This document shows positions 27,001-42,000 of a DNA stretch of 64,000 nucleotides, piece by piece. The notes under the pieces are model-generated. The model had not been told where the DNA came from. It searched no databases and saw only the letters and a program-made list of their open reading frames with translations. The translations under genes were made by a program, and so were the position numbers. Positions within the stretch are counted from its first letter, which is position 1, and the number at the start of each line of letters is the position of its first letter. This DNA is from Serripes groenlandicus (Eukaryota > Mollusca > Bivalvia > Cardiida > Cardiidae). The stretch covers positions 22,150,003-22,214,002 of the forward strand of contig JASEVX010000011.1 in assembly GCA_031761405.1 (NCBI GenBank), read 5' to 3'.

Positions 27001-30000
27001 GGCAAAAAAGCCCCGCCCCCCTGGCGGCCATGTTTTTCGACCAATCAACATGGCTTCAAGGAATCTGATAGAGAGTCACCCAAGGAACATTTCTACAAAA
27101 TAAGTTTAAAATCTGCCAACCAGTTAGGGAGAAGTAGAATTTTGAAGTTTTTTTCGTTTCGTTGCCATGGAAACCAGAATTCTGCATGGATCCCAAAAAT
27201 TTGAAGGAATTCTGGTGAGGTCATTGAGAGGATGCTTTCTGTGAAGTTTCATCCCAATTGACCCACCGGTTACTGAGGAGAAGATGTTGAAGATTTTTTA
27301 AGTTTGCACTATAACCATAAAAGGCAAAATAGCCCCGCCCCCTGGCGGCCATGTTTTTGACCAATCAACATGGCTTGAAGGAATCTGATAGAGGGTCACA
27401 CAAGGAACATTTCTACAAATTTATTTGAAAATCGGCCTGACACTTTTGGAGAAGAAGATTTTTTAAGTTTGCACTATAGCCATATAAGGAAAAATAGCCC
27501 CGCCCCCCCTGGCGGCCATGTTTTTCGACCAATCAACATGGCTTGAAGGAATCTGATAGAGGGTCACCCGAGGAACATTTCTACAAAATTATTTGAAAAT
27601 CGGCCTGACACTTTCGGAGGAGAAGATTTTTTAAGAATTTTGAGGTTTTTTCATTTCGTTGCCATGGAAACCAGAATTCTGCATGGATCCCGAAAATTTT
27701 AAGGAATTCTGGTGAGGACATTGAGAGGATGCTTTCTGTGAAGTTTCATCCCAGTTGACCCACCGGTTACAGAGGAGAAAATGTTGACGGACGACGGACA
27801 TAGGGCGATCACAATAACTCACCTTGAGCACTTCGTGCACAGGTGAGCTAAAAATAAGAAAGATTGAAATTGTATATCAAATCAATCCATTGACATGTTT
27901 AATACACCCTTACAAAGTGAAAACCATCATAAACTACTATCTAGCATGATATTTTATGACTAAAATTAAATACTGAAAATATTTCATTTTAACTCAAGAA
28001 AGGTATCCATTTGTGAGCTAAAAGCACAGTACAGTGTAAAGGGTAATTGCCATATTTGCCTAACTGTCAAACCGAATGAATCGGAAACTTTGTACACTAT
28101 TCCGCAATAGGCAGTCGTAAACTGAATTGTTATCATCATGCGATTTATCGAAAAAAGTCATTCTATTTAGGTCAAAGGGAAGTAAATCGGATCGGCTTGC
28201 CGGGCAGACAATTTTGTCCAGGGAATTTTAGATGAATATATAAGACTGAGGTTGGCTCCCATTGGACAATAATGATTTTGTTGAAAGTGATTTTCATAAA
28301 GTTGAATAACCTCTGACTGATTTATAACCAAAATAGTGTTTGCTTTTAGCTATGTTGACACTCTAATAGCCATTTTCAGAACATGCTGTATTTTCTGAAA
28401 TTGAAAGTAAAATTCAGTGCGGGATAAAGGTGACCTTTGATTTGACCTCCTAGCTCTGTCAAAAAACGGTGAACATGTGGGTTTGTTTTGCTTTTTTGGT
28501 AGTTCTAAGAATGAACTTTAGTTTGATATAGGAATATGTGTTAATTCATTTGCTAGTAACGAACCATAACCCATAACGTTATAATGGTCGCCTATGGAAA
28601 ATGATTTACTTCCCTTTGACCATATCGTGTGTCCAGATCTTACAAACCTGTTTGATTTGTCTGCATTTCCTCCAACTCCTGCAGCTGTCTAGCCAGTTGT
28701 TCATCATCCAGAATCACTTTCTTCCATCTTTCCATCTTCTCTAATTCCTTTCTTTGAATTTCTACAACTTCTTCATCTTTATCCACAAAACCTTCAACAT
28801 TTGACTGAATACCTCCCTTGGCTCTGTCTTCCCCATTGGAACTCCCAAGTAAAGAGTCTAGGCCTTGAGTTTGAACACTACCTTCTTTTTTCTCACTATT
28901 TAACACAAGATCTAGCTGCTTGGCATATGCTTCATCTAATTCTTCAGCAGTTTTTGAAATTATTATTGGAACAATTTCTGGGTCAGTTTCAATTTTAACT
29001 AAATCATTAGCTGCTCTGTTTAGCCTTTCATGTAATTCCTTTGCAATCTGTGCATCATTAGATGTTACAGAATTGTAACCTACTTGATTCACCCGATATT
29101 CAAACACATTATCTATCCTTTGATCCACTTCATGATTAAGTTCATTCTGCACTAAACGGGCGTAATTTTCATCCCTATCTATTGTACTCCACCCACTTAT
29201 TGCACTTGATGATTTTGAATGATCAACGTCTAAACCCTTTTCAGTTTTTATTGTAATATCAGCACCACTTGGTTTGTCATGTTTGTGAACAACAACAGAA
29301 GGATTTCGTTTTTCGTGGATTAACCTGGCGATATCTTTTTTCACCTTTTTGTATCGGACAATTCTTGGTCGTCCAATCAGCGGCAGAGACTCAAGGTCAA
29401 CATCACCATCTTCGTTACCATCAGTCTCGTCCAAGTCACTGTTCATTTCACTTTTATCACTGTCAGTGTGACCGTCTTTATTCTGGGAGTTTGGCTGATA
29501 ATCGATATCATGTAGATCATCATCAAAGTCAGTTTCCATTTCATACTGGCAAGTTGAACAATTTGTATCAAAATCGATACAATCTACTTCCTTTTGATTA
29601 CTTCTCATGTCATTCTGTTTTTCATCAGATTTCTTCAAGTGTTTCGAACTTGCTTTTATATTGTTAGACTCTTCAAATTGTTGTGATATATTTGATGATC
29701 GCCTAACAAAAATGTTTCCAGGTATGACTCTACAATTGTCTAAACTTGGCTTTAATGATTCAAAAGAGCTCCTATCAGATTTTTGATCTTCAGCTATTGC
29801 ACATGGCCTATTATTGTTATCATCATCTTCTTCATAACTTTCACTGGATGTGTCGTCACTGTCATAAAACAAACTCGTTTTTAAGTCAAAAGCTTTTTTC
29901 TTTGGATGCCCTTTCACTGAATGTCCCTGTTTTGTGTTTTTTTCACAAATTTGTTTATTTTTTTTGCCCTCAGAAAAGAGTTTATCACACATTTCTTCTT

Positions 30001-33000
30001 TATTGAACAGTGTGGTATTGGACATTTTTTGATCCCCTCTTTGCTTGAGCTGTGATAATCTCTGACCTGAAGTTATTAACCAAACACCTGTTACGCCATT
30101 TTTAAATTGATTGATCCTGTTAATACTTTTAACCATTTTCCCCCCAAGGAAAATTTCTACAAAATAACTGAGTGAACTGATTTGAGAGGTGAAAAATTTG
30201 AAAGTTATTTTCTTTCAGCTGCCATGAAAACCAGTATTCTGCATTGATAAATAAATGAAGAAAATTATGTGAGGACATTGAGCAGATGCTTTCTCTGAAG
30301 CCTCATCCTAACTGAGTTGGACAAATGGCGATTACAATAACTTTGAGCACTTCATGCTCAGGTGTGCTAAATAGTTTCAAACAATTAGTCAATTGTTCAG
30401 TCATATCAGGACTGCCAGTAGCTTTCAAGCAAACAATTTCTAGCTTTCTATGATGAGAGCTTTTTCTTTCCAGGTAGCCGGCTGCCTTTTCAAATTTACT
30501 GTTAGCCCAATTAGGTTAGTCCAAAGAGGTCCAAAACTTTTGTGAATCATCTGACAGTTTACAAACCAGGACAAACATATCATATCAGGTTAACTGTGGC
30601 AAGATGATCAATTGCTTATTATGAGAAATTTCTCCTTTTGTCACAAAGTTTTTAACATTATTCAATAAGTTTTCTTTCATTAATAGAGGGTTTCCATATT
30701 TAAAAAACAAAACAAAAAAACAAGAGTGCCATGATGGCGCTAAATTGCGCACCTGAATTATGCAATGTGTTTTCTAATGCAAAACATATCAAGATAATTA
30801 TTCTGACAAAGATTCAAAATGCAACCTCCAGAGTGTTAACAAGATTTTCCTTCATTTAGCCTAGTGACCATATATTTTTTTTTACCTGATATGACCCATA
30901 TTCAAACATGGACAAGATATCATCCAAGACAAACATTCTGACAAAGTTTCAATTTGCTTGAAGTAAAAATGCGGCCTCCGGAGTGTAAACAAGATTTTCC
31001 TTCAACTTGGCCTAGTGACCTAGTTTTTTACCCAATATGAACCATATTCAATCTTGGTCTAGCTATGATGAAGAGAAACATTCTGAACAAATTTGAAGCT
31101 GCTGAAGCAAAAAATGTGGCTTCTAGTGTTAACAAGATTTTCCTTCAATTTGGCCTAGTAACCCAGTTTTTGAACAGACATGACCAATATTCGAACTTGG
31201 CCTACATATCCTCAAGACAAACATTCTGATAAAGTTTCAATAAGCTCAAGTTAAAAATGCGGCCTCCAGAGTGTAAACTAGATTTTCCTTCAATTTGGCC
31301 TAGTGACCTAGTTTTTTACCCAATATGAACCATATTCAATCTTGGCCTAGCTATGATGAAGAGAAACATTCTGAACAAATTTGAAGCTGCTGAAGCAAAA
31401 AATGTGGCTTCTAGTTTTAACAAGATTTTCCTTCAATTTGGCCTAGTAACCTAGTTTTTGAACAGATATGACCAATATTCGAACTTGGCCTACATATCAT
31501 CAAGACAAACATTCTGATAAAGTTTCAATAAGCTCAAGTTAATAATGCAGCATCCAGAGTGTTAACAAGATTTCCCTTCAATTTTGCCTAGTGATCTAGT
31601 TTCTGACCCAATATGACCCATATTTTAACTAGACCTAGATATATTTCAGACAAACATTCTGACTAAATTTCAAGCTGCTGAAGCCACAAATGCAGCCTCC
31701 ATAGTGTTAACAAGATTTTCCATCATGACCCATATTCGAGCTTTGCCTAGATATCATTAAGACAGACATTCTGATTAAATGTTAAGCTGCTCAAGCAGAA
31801 AATGCGGCTTCTACAGTGTTAACAAGATTTCCATTCAATTTGGCCTAGTGACCTAGTTTCTGATCCAATATGACCCATATTCAGACTTATGTCAAACATC
31901 AATGTGTAGATATCATTAACACAAACATTCTGGTAAAGTTTCAACATGCTGAAATTGAAAATGTGGCCTCCAAGATTTCCTTTCAATTTGACCTTGTGAC
32001 CTAGTTTTTGACCTCATATGGCCCAGTTTCGAACTTGTCCAAAATTTGATGGAGATGATTGTTCTGATAAGCTTTTATGAAGATCGGTTGCATAATGTAG
32101 GCAATTAATATAATGATTAACCGACAAATCATCCCTGTGACAAGAAAGCCAGGATATAATGTTAGGTTAACTGTCTGTTGAGAAATACTGTTGAAAATGA
32201 CCTTTAACTCCAATAAAATATAATAACCATCAGATTTAAAACATTTAAACCTTTAATGCCCATGTTCCTACCTTGAGATAATACTGGAGTCAAAGTCAGT
32301 ATTGACTTTGGAAGTTTATCTGGAGATGGAGGTACACAGTCTTCAATGTCACCACCATCAGTCTCGTCAATATCATACCCATCATCAACGGAGGTTTCAC
32401 TGGAGATACTATCGTTAACTCCACAACTGGCTACAATACCAGCTACATCGTTATCATAGCCAACATTGACAGAGGTTTCAGTGCAACTTCTATTGCTAAC
32501 TCTGAAACTGTCGCTCAAATTACTATTTTCAGCCATACTCCTTTTCAGTGCAAGTGTTATCTGTTCTTGTTCAATATTAGGTATATTTCCATCACTCTTC
32601 ACTGAGTTTTCAGTATTATCACCTGCGTGTGTACCTGCATTAACAAACCCTGTTTTCGATCCTTCTATATCTTTGGTTTTCATGTCTTTTCCAAGCAAAG
32701 TATCATTTTGATGTGATCTATACAGTATAGTCTTATGATGTCTTTCTCTGGCATTGTTCATTTCATTGTCAGAAAAGCTTGTTTGTTTCAAATATTTATC
32801 AGAAATTTTATTGTGAATGAATCTTGAATGATTATCACATATCTTATTGCATGATTTCTCTGATATAAGCAATGTCTCCTCTGGTTGACTAGAAAAACAT
32901 GAGGCACTTTTATCTAAATGTGGCTGAAGCGTTTGATTTCGAATGAAATTATCATTTTCACTATTGTGTTTATCAGATAATTCAGCTGACACTGCTATAG

Positions 33001-36000
33001 TTTCATCATTAGACTCATCCTCCACATCTTGTGATTGGGAGTCGATCATAATTACTTCAGTTTCATTAATAGCTCCAACATCATTAAATGTTTTACACAA
33101 CATACCCTTGGAATGAAATTTACTTCCCGATTTAAATCTCTTTCTTGGACTATAGTTTTCGATCTTACTCCTTTCAATCGCAATTTTGAGGAGTTCGTCT
33201 TCATCACAAGCTGTCTCTATCTCACCTGATGCCTGATCTCTTTTGGGTTGAACATCTTTTTCTCTTGCCTTTGGCACAGAACTTAAACAAGTCATGGCAC
33301 TCTCACCTGACTTCTGTTTACTAAGTTCTATTGCTATGTTTATTTGTTCATCCTCTGAAAGGCCCAGACCACTTTGTACCACTTTAAGAGACCTTTCACT
33401 TTCATTTGTAACACATAGTTTCCGTTTCATTCCTGTAGCACTATTATCACATGTATTACTAGACAGACCTCTTTCATGTCCTGTTTCATGTTTACTCATT
33501 TCAACAACAGCCTCCAGATCTTGGTCCATTGGGCATTGATTTGTGACGCTAAAACTTTCATTCATGCTCATTTTGAGAGCCAATTTCAGCTGATCTTCCT
33601 CACTTCCATTGTTTGTATCATTTGTTTTCTGTTTACCTGTAGTATCTTTCATACTCATCTCAATAGCTTGTCTATACATTTCATCTTCACTCTTCAATGG
33701 CACATCTTTCATCGTTTTTTTCTTTCCAACAACCTGATGCGACATTCCCTGCTCCTTCACGCTCAATTCAACAGCTAATCTGTACATTTCATCTTCATTT
33801 CTAACTGGTGCACCTTCTTGTTTGCTTTTTGTAAGAAGCTGGAAATACAAGAAAATCTTAACAAGAAGCCCATGAGGGCCTATGCTTTACTGGTATGGTT
33901 CTTTGGTCATTTTTAAACCAGAGCATGTATGTATGGTGAAGATCGGATAGTAAATGGAGGCTCTTTTGTGTTCACAAGCTGTATTATATCAATTTTGACA
34001 ATTTCAAGGGCCATAATCCAGTCTTGCATTGGTGGATCTGGCTGGTTTGCGAAAGGAACCGAGCTCTCATCAATATTCAACTACTATCTAAGTTTGGTGA
34101 AGATCGGATAGTAAATCAAGGCTCTATTGTGTTCACAAGCTGTATTATAGCAATTTTGACAATTTCAAGGGCCATAATCCAGTCATGCACATCTGGCTGG
34201 TTTTCAAAAAGAACCAAGCTCTCATCAATATTTAACTACTATCTAAGTTTTGTGAAGATCAGATAGTAAATGGAGCCTCTATTGTGTTCACAAGCTCTAT
34301 TATAGCAATTTTGACAATTTCAAGGACCATAATCCAGTCTTGTATGGGCTGATCTGGCTGGTTTGCGAAAGGAACCAAACTTTCATCAATATTTAACTAC
34401 CATCTAAGTTTGGTGAAGATTGAATAGTAAATGGAGTCTCTATTGTGTTCACAAGCTGGTTTGCGAAAGGAACCGAGCTCTCATGGATATCTAACTACTG
34501 TATAAGTTTGATTGAGATACAATCAAAACTGAAGACTTGATCGCGTTCACAGGCTCTATTATAGCAATTCTGACAATTTCAAGGGCCATAATCCAGTCTT
34601 GCATGGCTTGATCTGGCTGGTTTGCAAAAGGAACCAAGCTCTCATGGATACCTAACTACTGTGTAAGTTTGGTGAAGTTCAGATAGTAAATGGAGCCTCT
34701 ATTGTGTTCACAAGCTCTATTATAGCAATTTTGACAATTCCAAGGGCCATAATCCAGTCTTGCATGGGCGGATCTGGCTTGCGAAAGGAACCAAGCTCTT
34801 ATGGATATCTAACTACTGTATAAGTTTGATTGAGATACAATCAAAATTGAAGACTGTATCGCGTTCACAAGCAATTGTTTACGGACGACGGACACCACAC
34901 CACGGCATAAGCTCTTTTGGCTTTTGGCCAGTAGAGCTAAAAACTGATGAATGATGAACTGCCTGCCACCCAACATACACTTAGCATTCCTAAACCAAGA
35001 ATAGAATTTTTGAAGAAAATCTTTGACCTACTCGGGACCAAAAATATGGAACTAGATTCCACTGCATGTCAGGAACTGTGAACATTTGAGGAAATTTAAA
35101 TCAACATATCTTTCTTTGTGGTGGCCATCTATTACTTAAATAAATGCTCTCCCATAACAGTGCTAGTATATTGAATGCACCAGTTGCCAATATAAATATG
35201 TGTATGTTACCTTATATATGTAAATATTTGTTAATATGTTTTTACAGAGGCCCACAGGATAGAATGGGCATGCCCAACTGTACAGCGTCTATAAATAAAG
35301 TCGTTATTATTATCATTATTATCATTACTAATGTGAGGGTTGTAAAATATGGACGGACCGTAACTCTGTAAAACAATGTTCAAATTATACAAGATGATAA
35401 TATAGGATCTCCACTTAATTGATTGATTGATTGGGTTTTCAACACTTCTCACATTGACGTTTGTCAAATGTTCGAAAGAAGGTTGGCCAACAGTTGGGTT
35501 CGAACTCACAAACCATGGATTGACAGCCTGCTTCAGTACTGACTGAGCTACCTACCCAAGTTTCTATAGGGGCTCTGCTTTCCATTTGGTACTGAAGCTT
35601 TCTATAAAGCTCATTTGATATTCAAGCAAACGGATGCTGAGAAATAGTCGGAAAAAAAATATGCGTTCGCAAATTTTTGTTAAATGTATTAGGTATTTCT
35701 GATATTATATTAACCATTGTATGCAAGAAAAATATATAGTTTCATCAGCTTTTAAAATGTCCGATGAAAAAACCTGATATCTGGAATATTGGAAGTTGTT
35801 TTTGATTCAATGCTTAGAAAGTATTGTGGGAAAAGGAGATATTGATAATAGTGACACTGTGTGTGAAGTTTCTTTTCAAGAAAAAAATAATTAAACCATT
35901 TTAGACATTTCCCAAATACAGATGCTTTCTCTGCCTCTTCAGCAGACGACTTTTGAAAACATTGAGACAAAAGGAGAAATTGCTCATAATTCATGTTATG

Positions 36001-39000
36001 AAACATAGTAGATAGATAAATTCTTTATTTTGTACAGTTATTTTCTTAACAAAGCAATATCAAAATTTCCATTCATGGTTAATGTCCGATTAATTTCTAT
36101 GTCACAACATCATCTATTTTTATGAAAATTACCCTAATTTTCCACTACAAGTACTTTGATTTTTAGCCACATGGGAAATAACCCCATAGAATGCCGAGAG
36201 GTTGTGATTTGTTTTCCTGGTTCCCAGCAATTTTAGCACTATTTGTGTCTTAGAAGTAAAACAGGGAACTGGCTTGCTGCAATTTCCTTTTTACAATGGA
36301 GTTTCAGGATTGCAGCAAGCATCATTTCAAAAAATGAGCAATTTCTCCTTTTGCTACAATTTTTTCAGCTTTATTCATTAACACTTTCATTTATCAATAT
36401 TTTCCATACTTTTGCTTAGATGTGTTCAAACCTGTCTACTGCAGATTAATGGTATGAGGGAAAGGGTTGTGGACCTATATAAAACACATCCATACCTCTT
36501 GCAAAATGGTCTCTTCATCTTTGGGATCAACAAAATCACCTTCCTTCAAATCAAATCCATGGAAACCACGGAAACCATGATGCTGATGTCCTGTGTCTTC
36601 ATGTTCATTTGCACCACCTACTACATCTCTTTCAAAATCTCCTCCCCCGTTAATATCTAAATCCACTTCTGTCTTCTTCACCTTCTTCTCGGGTATATTC
36701 CAAGAGTCAAGGTCACTACGACCTCCCAGACAATGACCTTCACCTGAGAATGGTTGGATCATATTTAATGGAATTCCAACAGATGTTTTGGTTTTCCCAT
36801 TTTTGTCGACACTTTCACCTTCATGGTTTAGGGGTGCAGCATCAAACATTGAGTCCATCATACGCATAGCACGAGGATGATCTACAGAAGATCCATTTTG
36901 AGTAAAGTCTGACGATTCTGCGGAAGAGAATGTATGGATATTGCTCTCCTTGCTGCCGGTCATTTTTGTAAAATTGTTAACATCTTGACCTTTACCTTCA
37001 ACTGTCAAGGTCGTCTGATTGTCTTTGTTAAGTGATTTATTAATCTGATTTGGATGCACTTGTTTTGCCGGTGTAACTTTCTTGCTTTCTGAAGAAAAAA
37101 AAAGAATATACTATGATGTCAAATTTGGTTGCAACTTACACCTTTCCAACATACAAACTTTCCGAAGTATCTGCAGCAGACGACTTTTGCTAGAATATTT
37201 TCAATTGGTTCACCGAGTCTTTCATTTTCTTGAATTTTCCATCTTTTTGACTTGGTTTTTATTATTAAAGTTATCTGATGGGAGTTTTACAGTATGTAGG
37301 AGAGAGTTAACCCTTTCCCACCTGCAGATGCATTTTAACGCAATAGCAGCAGACGACTTTTGAAAACATTGTGGCCAAAGGTGAAATTGCTCATGATGAG
37401 CAATTTCTCCTTTGGCCACAATGTTTTCCACTTTATTTAACAATTAAGCTATCTTTTATGGAGATTTTTCAGGTTTTTGTTACTATGCTTTCAAAGTCGT
37501 CTGCTGCAGATTTTGTATAAACCAGCCAGGCGTTTCCTGAGTAAGTTACCAGTACTACTGGTCCATTTATCCTGACACCAGCTAGTCAATTGTCATGCTT
37601 ACCCCACAACCGAAAGCCCCAAGGAAGGCAGCCATTACTACCATTTTTAAAGTCTTTGGTATAACCTGGCCAGGGATCAAACCCTGGACCTCCCTTACCC
37701 TTTTCCCTCAAACGACAATTCTGCAGCAGACGACTTTGAACATATTTTGTCTAAAGATCAAAAATCCCTTTAATTGAATGGATAACCTATGACTAAAAGT
37801 GGAAAACATTGTGGCAAAAGGAGAAATTGCTCGTTTTGAGCAATTTCTTTTTTTGTCACTAGGTTTTCAAAAAGCTGTCTGCTGCAGAGGCGTCAGAAAG
37901 CGTCTATATGAGGGAAAGGGTTAACTGAGGTGGACGCTCTACTTGAGAGCAAATTTCTCCTTATGCCACCAAGTTTTCTTAAGTCTTCTGTTGTAAAGGA
38001 ATAACTTTCATATGTTCAAAACAATAGAATCTTACGAAAATTCAAAATATATATAACCGAAGAAAGGTTGATAGTCGGAAAAAACAGCCAAATGAGGTAA
38101 CTAACATACTTGAAGGTTGTATTTTAGGCATTGGACCTTGGGGACCAGTCAAAAACTTTTGTTGAATCCGTGCCGTGTCTTCATCGTTTTCTGTTCTCAC
38201 TACATAAACACCAATTGTTACCTGCACAAATTAATTAATTGATTTATTAGGGTTTAACACCTTTTTAAACAATTTTTAGTCATATCATGGTGGCCAGTTC
38301 ACATACTAATGTGTTTCCTGGCTTTCTCACACCTGTACTCCACCCAACAGTGTTTTCCAAGCAACTGGCAGCTCTTCTACATAGACTGTTATCCCATACC
38401 TGGAAAATCTGCTTCCCCAATGTATTCAAATTTAAATCCTTTCCCACATTAAATAAATCCTTAGCAGACGTCTTGGAAAATATCTAAGAACAAATTTGGA
38501 CAATTTCTATAAATGAAAGTTATTGAATTGAGCTGAAAAAATTGTGGCAAAAAAAGAAATTGATCATAATGAGCAAATTCTCTTTTGTCACAATGTTTTC
38601 AAAGGTCGTTTGCTGCAGATGTTTTAAAATATGTCCACTTGTGGGAAAAAGGTTAATGTTGTTTATTGAAAAATCACCATCCTCAGAAAAAGAACTTACT
38701 GTTTACTACTGTTCTAACTTTCATTGTAAGTCATGCCACTCTTCATTAATCTCAAATGCAATAAAGTATGGTAAAAAAAACACCTGTTTTCATTAGATGT
38801 TTTCATTAGATGTTTTCAATGTCCAATTCATATATCAGATAAAGGCAAGGACCCTTGTCAAAAATCAGGAAAACCTTCACCTTATTCATGTAATATCTGA
38901 CAAATTACGCTACAAATGACAATGTTTGATAACTTGATGGCAAAAGGAGAAATTCCTCAATTTCAGCAATTGCTCCCTTTCTTACAACAATTTTTAGCAA

Positions 39001-42000
39001 GTCTTATTAAAAAGTAGCAATTACAGATTTTCAGACGTACCTGTAACATCTTTTACCTTTTTCAGATGCATTTTGGTACACTGCAGCAGGTGACCATTAA
39101 AAACATTGTTGCAAATGAAGAAATTGCTCATATTTTCATTTACAGAGATTTCCCTGTTTTTGCCAAGATGTTTTTCCAAGTCATCTAGTGCAGATTTGTT
39201 GTATGTGAAAAAATGTTTTTTTTAAACCCTTTCCAACATAAAGACACCTTTTGACACTTCTACAGCAGATGACTTTTGAAAATATTGTGACAAACGGTGA
39301 AATTGCCTATGATGCTTTCAATTTGATTCAATAATCATACTTTTATTTTTTAGATGTTTCTCATATATTCGTCTAGTTGTTTAACCCTTTCCCTCATATG
39401 ACAATTCTGCAGCAGACGACTTTGATCAAATTTTGTCAAAAAATAGAAAATCTCTTTAATTGAATGGATAACCTATGACTAAAAGTGGAAAACATTGTGG
39501 CAAAACGAGAAATTCCTCGTTTTGAGCAATTTCTTCTTTTGTCACTATGTTTTCAAAAAGCCGTCTGCTGCAGAGGCGTCAGAAAGCGTCTATATGAGGG
39601 AAAGGGTTAAAATACTTCTGCTGCAGATTTGTTGTATGCGGGGAAAGGGTTTTAACATCATGCCTTACCTGTATGTACAGCTGCCAAAAAGATGCTATGT
39701 CGTAGTGTACCATGTTATGGATGGCAGGACCTATCTTATCTGATACTATCTCTATAATAGAAAGTTCAAACATAAGAAATAAGAAATGCGACATAGCCAC
39801 AAAACCAGGTTTTCAACTGCGACATCAAATACCAATTTTAGACAAAATATTATTGAACCTAGCACCCTAAATTCCAGTCCAGCTTTCTATCTCGGTTATT
39901 ACCTGTGAAATTTGGTCTGAATGAAACAAAGGAAACTAAAATTACTGAGCGGAACACTTTAGATGACAATACCATTCTCATAACCAGGTTTCAACTTTGT
40001 TACATTTATTTGCAAAAAATGAAAATTACCGAATATCATTTATAAATATATAAATTCCCATCAACTTTTATGGTATTTAAGCTTTTCTCATGTGAAGACA
40101 GATTTTGACGCATCTGCAGCAGACTACTATTTTAGGAGAAGGAAAATGATTATTTACAACCCTTTTCAATTAAGATTCTTTCATTTACTAGTATACAGAT
40201 TTTCAACATTTTTGCCTAGATGCTTTCAAAATTTGTCGGCTGAAGATTTGTTTTATGTGGGAAAGGGTAAATCAATGCAGGATATTAGAATATATTGCTG
40301 ATGTATAAAAGCTTTCTAGAGTACAAACATTTTACCTTGAGCATTCTGTTTATTACTGCACACCAACTCACAACATTTGTTCAGAGCAGACTGTCTTTTC
40401 TGAAAATAACAAATCAGCCATCAGATCTTGGGAGAGTGAGTAAAACAGAGTGAATAAAACACGAAATCAGCCATAACAGCTTGGAAATATCAGTAAACTT
40501 ACAACATTTAGTCAGAGCATACTGTCTTTTCTAAAAAGAACAAGTTCTAGGAATAAATGTAAATCTCATGAAAAGAAATACTTGACACAACTGTGTCTTT
40601 TCTGAAAACAAAAAATCAGTCATCATATCTGAAGTTTGGGAATTATAAGTAAATTTTACGAAATGAAATACTTTACACAATTGTGTTTTTACTGAAAACA
40701 ACAAATCCGTCATTAAAAGTTAAGTGAATATCTGTAAAAGTTCATGAAAATAAATATTTGACACAATTGTGTATTAACAGCAAATATTTTATTTCAGTTA
40801 AAATTAAAATAATAAACCAGGGCCGAGATAATTGTGCATACATAACATAACCTTTCTTTTTTCAAAGGGCTTTTCAACCATTTTCCTGCTATATTCTTAG
40901 TCACATGCTTAGAATACATTCAAGAAGAAAATGTAACAATTGGAATCTAGAAAGAAACATTTTGATACAAATAGTATACAGTGTGTAGAAGGCTAAAATG
41001 CTTCTTTTGAATAAGATTTTAAAAAGTCGTAAACAAAATTGAATTATCACTAAAAGGTCACATGACTCTAGAATGACTGTACTGAAATGCTCTGAAATAA
41101 TGTCTTGCATCTCATGGTTATCATGTGTAACAAGTTTCATTAAAATATCTTAAATATTGTAGGAGAAGCTCACTCCTTAAAGTTCATGTCATACAGACGG
41201 AACAACCAATTATTCCATTTACCCAAAGCATTCTTTGGTTGCACTGATATAATAATCAGATAAGGTAAAAATAATAGGCTGTGTATCTAGAATCTGCAGT
41301 CTCACAAAACAACATGGTACAAACATTCAATATGCTGTATTTTTGTGATTATCCAAATTGTAAAATATCACTAAAATCCATCATCCTAAACAAAGCAATG
41401 GATCAGAAACAAAATGTGAATAGATAAGACTGAATTGAGCAAACCAATTGACCTGAAACAGTTACTGGTCTTTGAATGGTAGAGGCTTAACTCTTTCCCA
41501 ACATACAAACAAATCTGAAACACACAGCTTTGAAAACATCTAGACAACAATTAGAAATATTTCTGTAAATGAATAATAATTGAATAGAGTTAAAGATATT
41601 GTGGCAAAAAGAGAAATTGTGCATAATGAGCAATTTCTTCTTTTGTCACAAAGTTTTCAAAAGCCGTCTGCTGTAGAAACAATGAATATTCATGAATGGT
41701 CTTACCTTATTATACTGCTGCAGATCTTGTACTACAAGAAGATGTTTCTTTCTGTTTGTCACATGGAGGTCCTGTCTTACTGTATCTAACAAATTTCTCT
41801 CTCCTTGTTTGTCTCTAATATAGGAAAATTTAATTTATGAAATATACAATTAACCCTTTCCCTCATATAGACGCGTTCTGACGCCTCTGCAGCAGTTGGC
41901 TTTTTGAAAACATAGAGACAAAAGAAGTAATTGCTTAAAACGAGCAATTTCTCCTTTTGCCACAATGTATTCCACTTTTAGTCATAGGTTATCCATTCAA

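Noticed and set aside
28640..28646. Stronger-looking GTAAGA donor for exon 16
   Set aside because: It would give an in-frame stop at the start of exon 17, whereas GTTTGT six bases earlier keeps the frame open.
28801..33778. Plus-strand frames of 60-132 codons opposite exons 15 and 16
   Set aside because: Shadows of the minus-strand coding exons.
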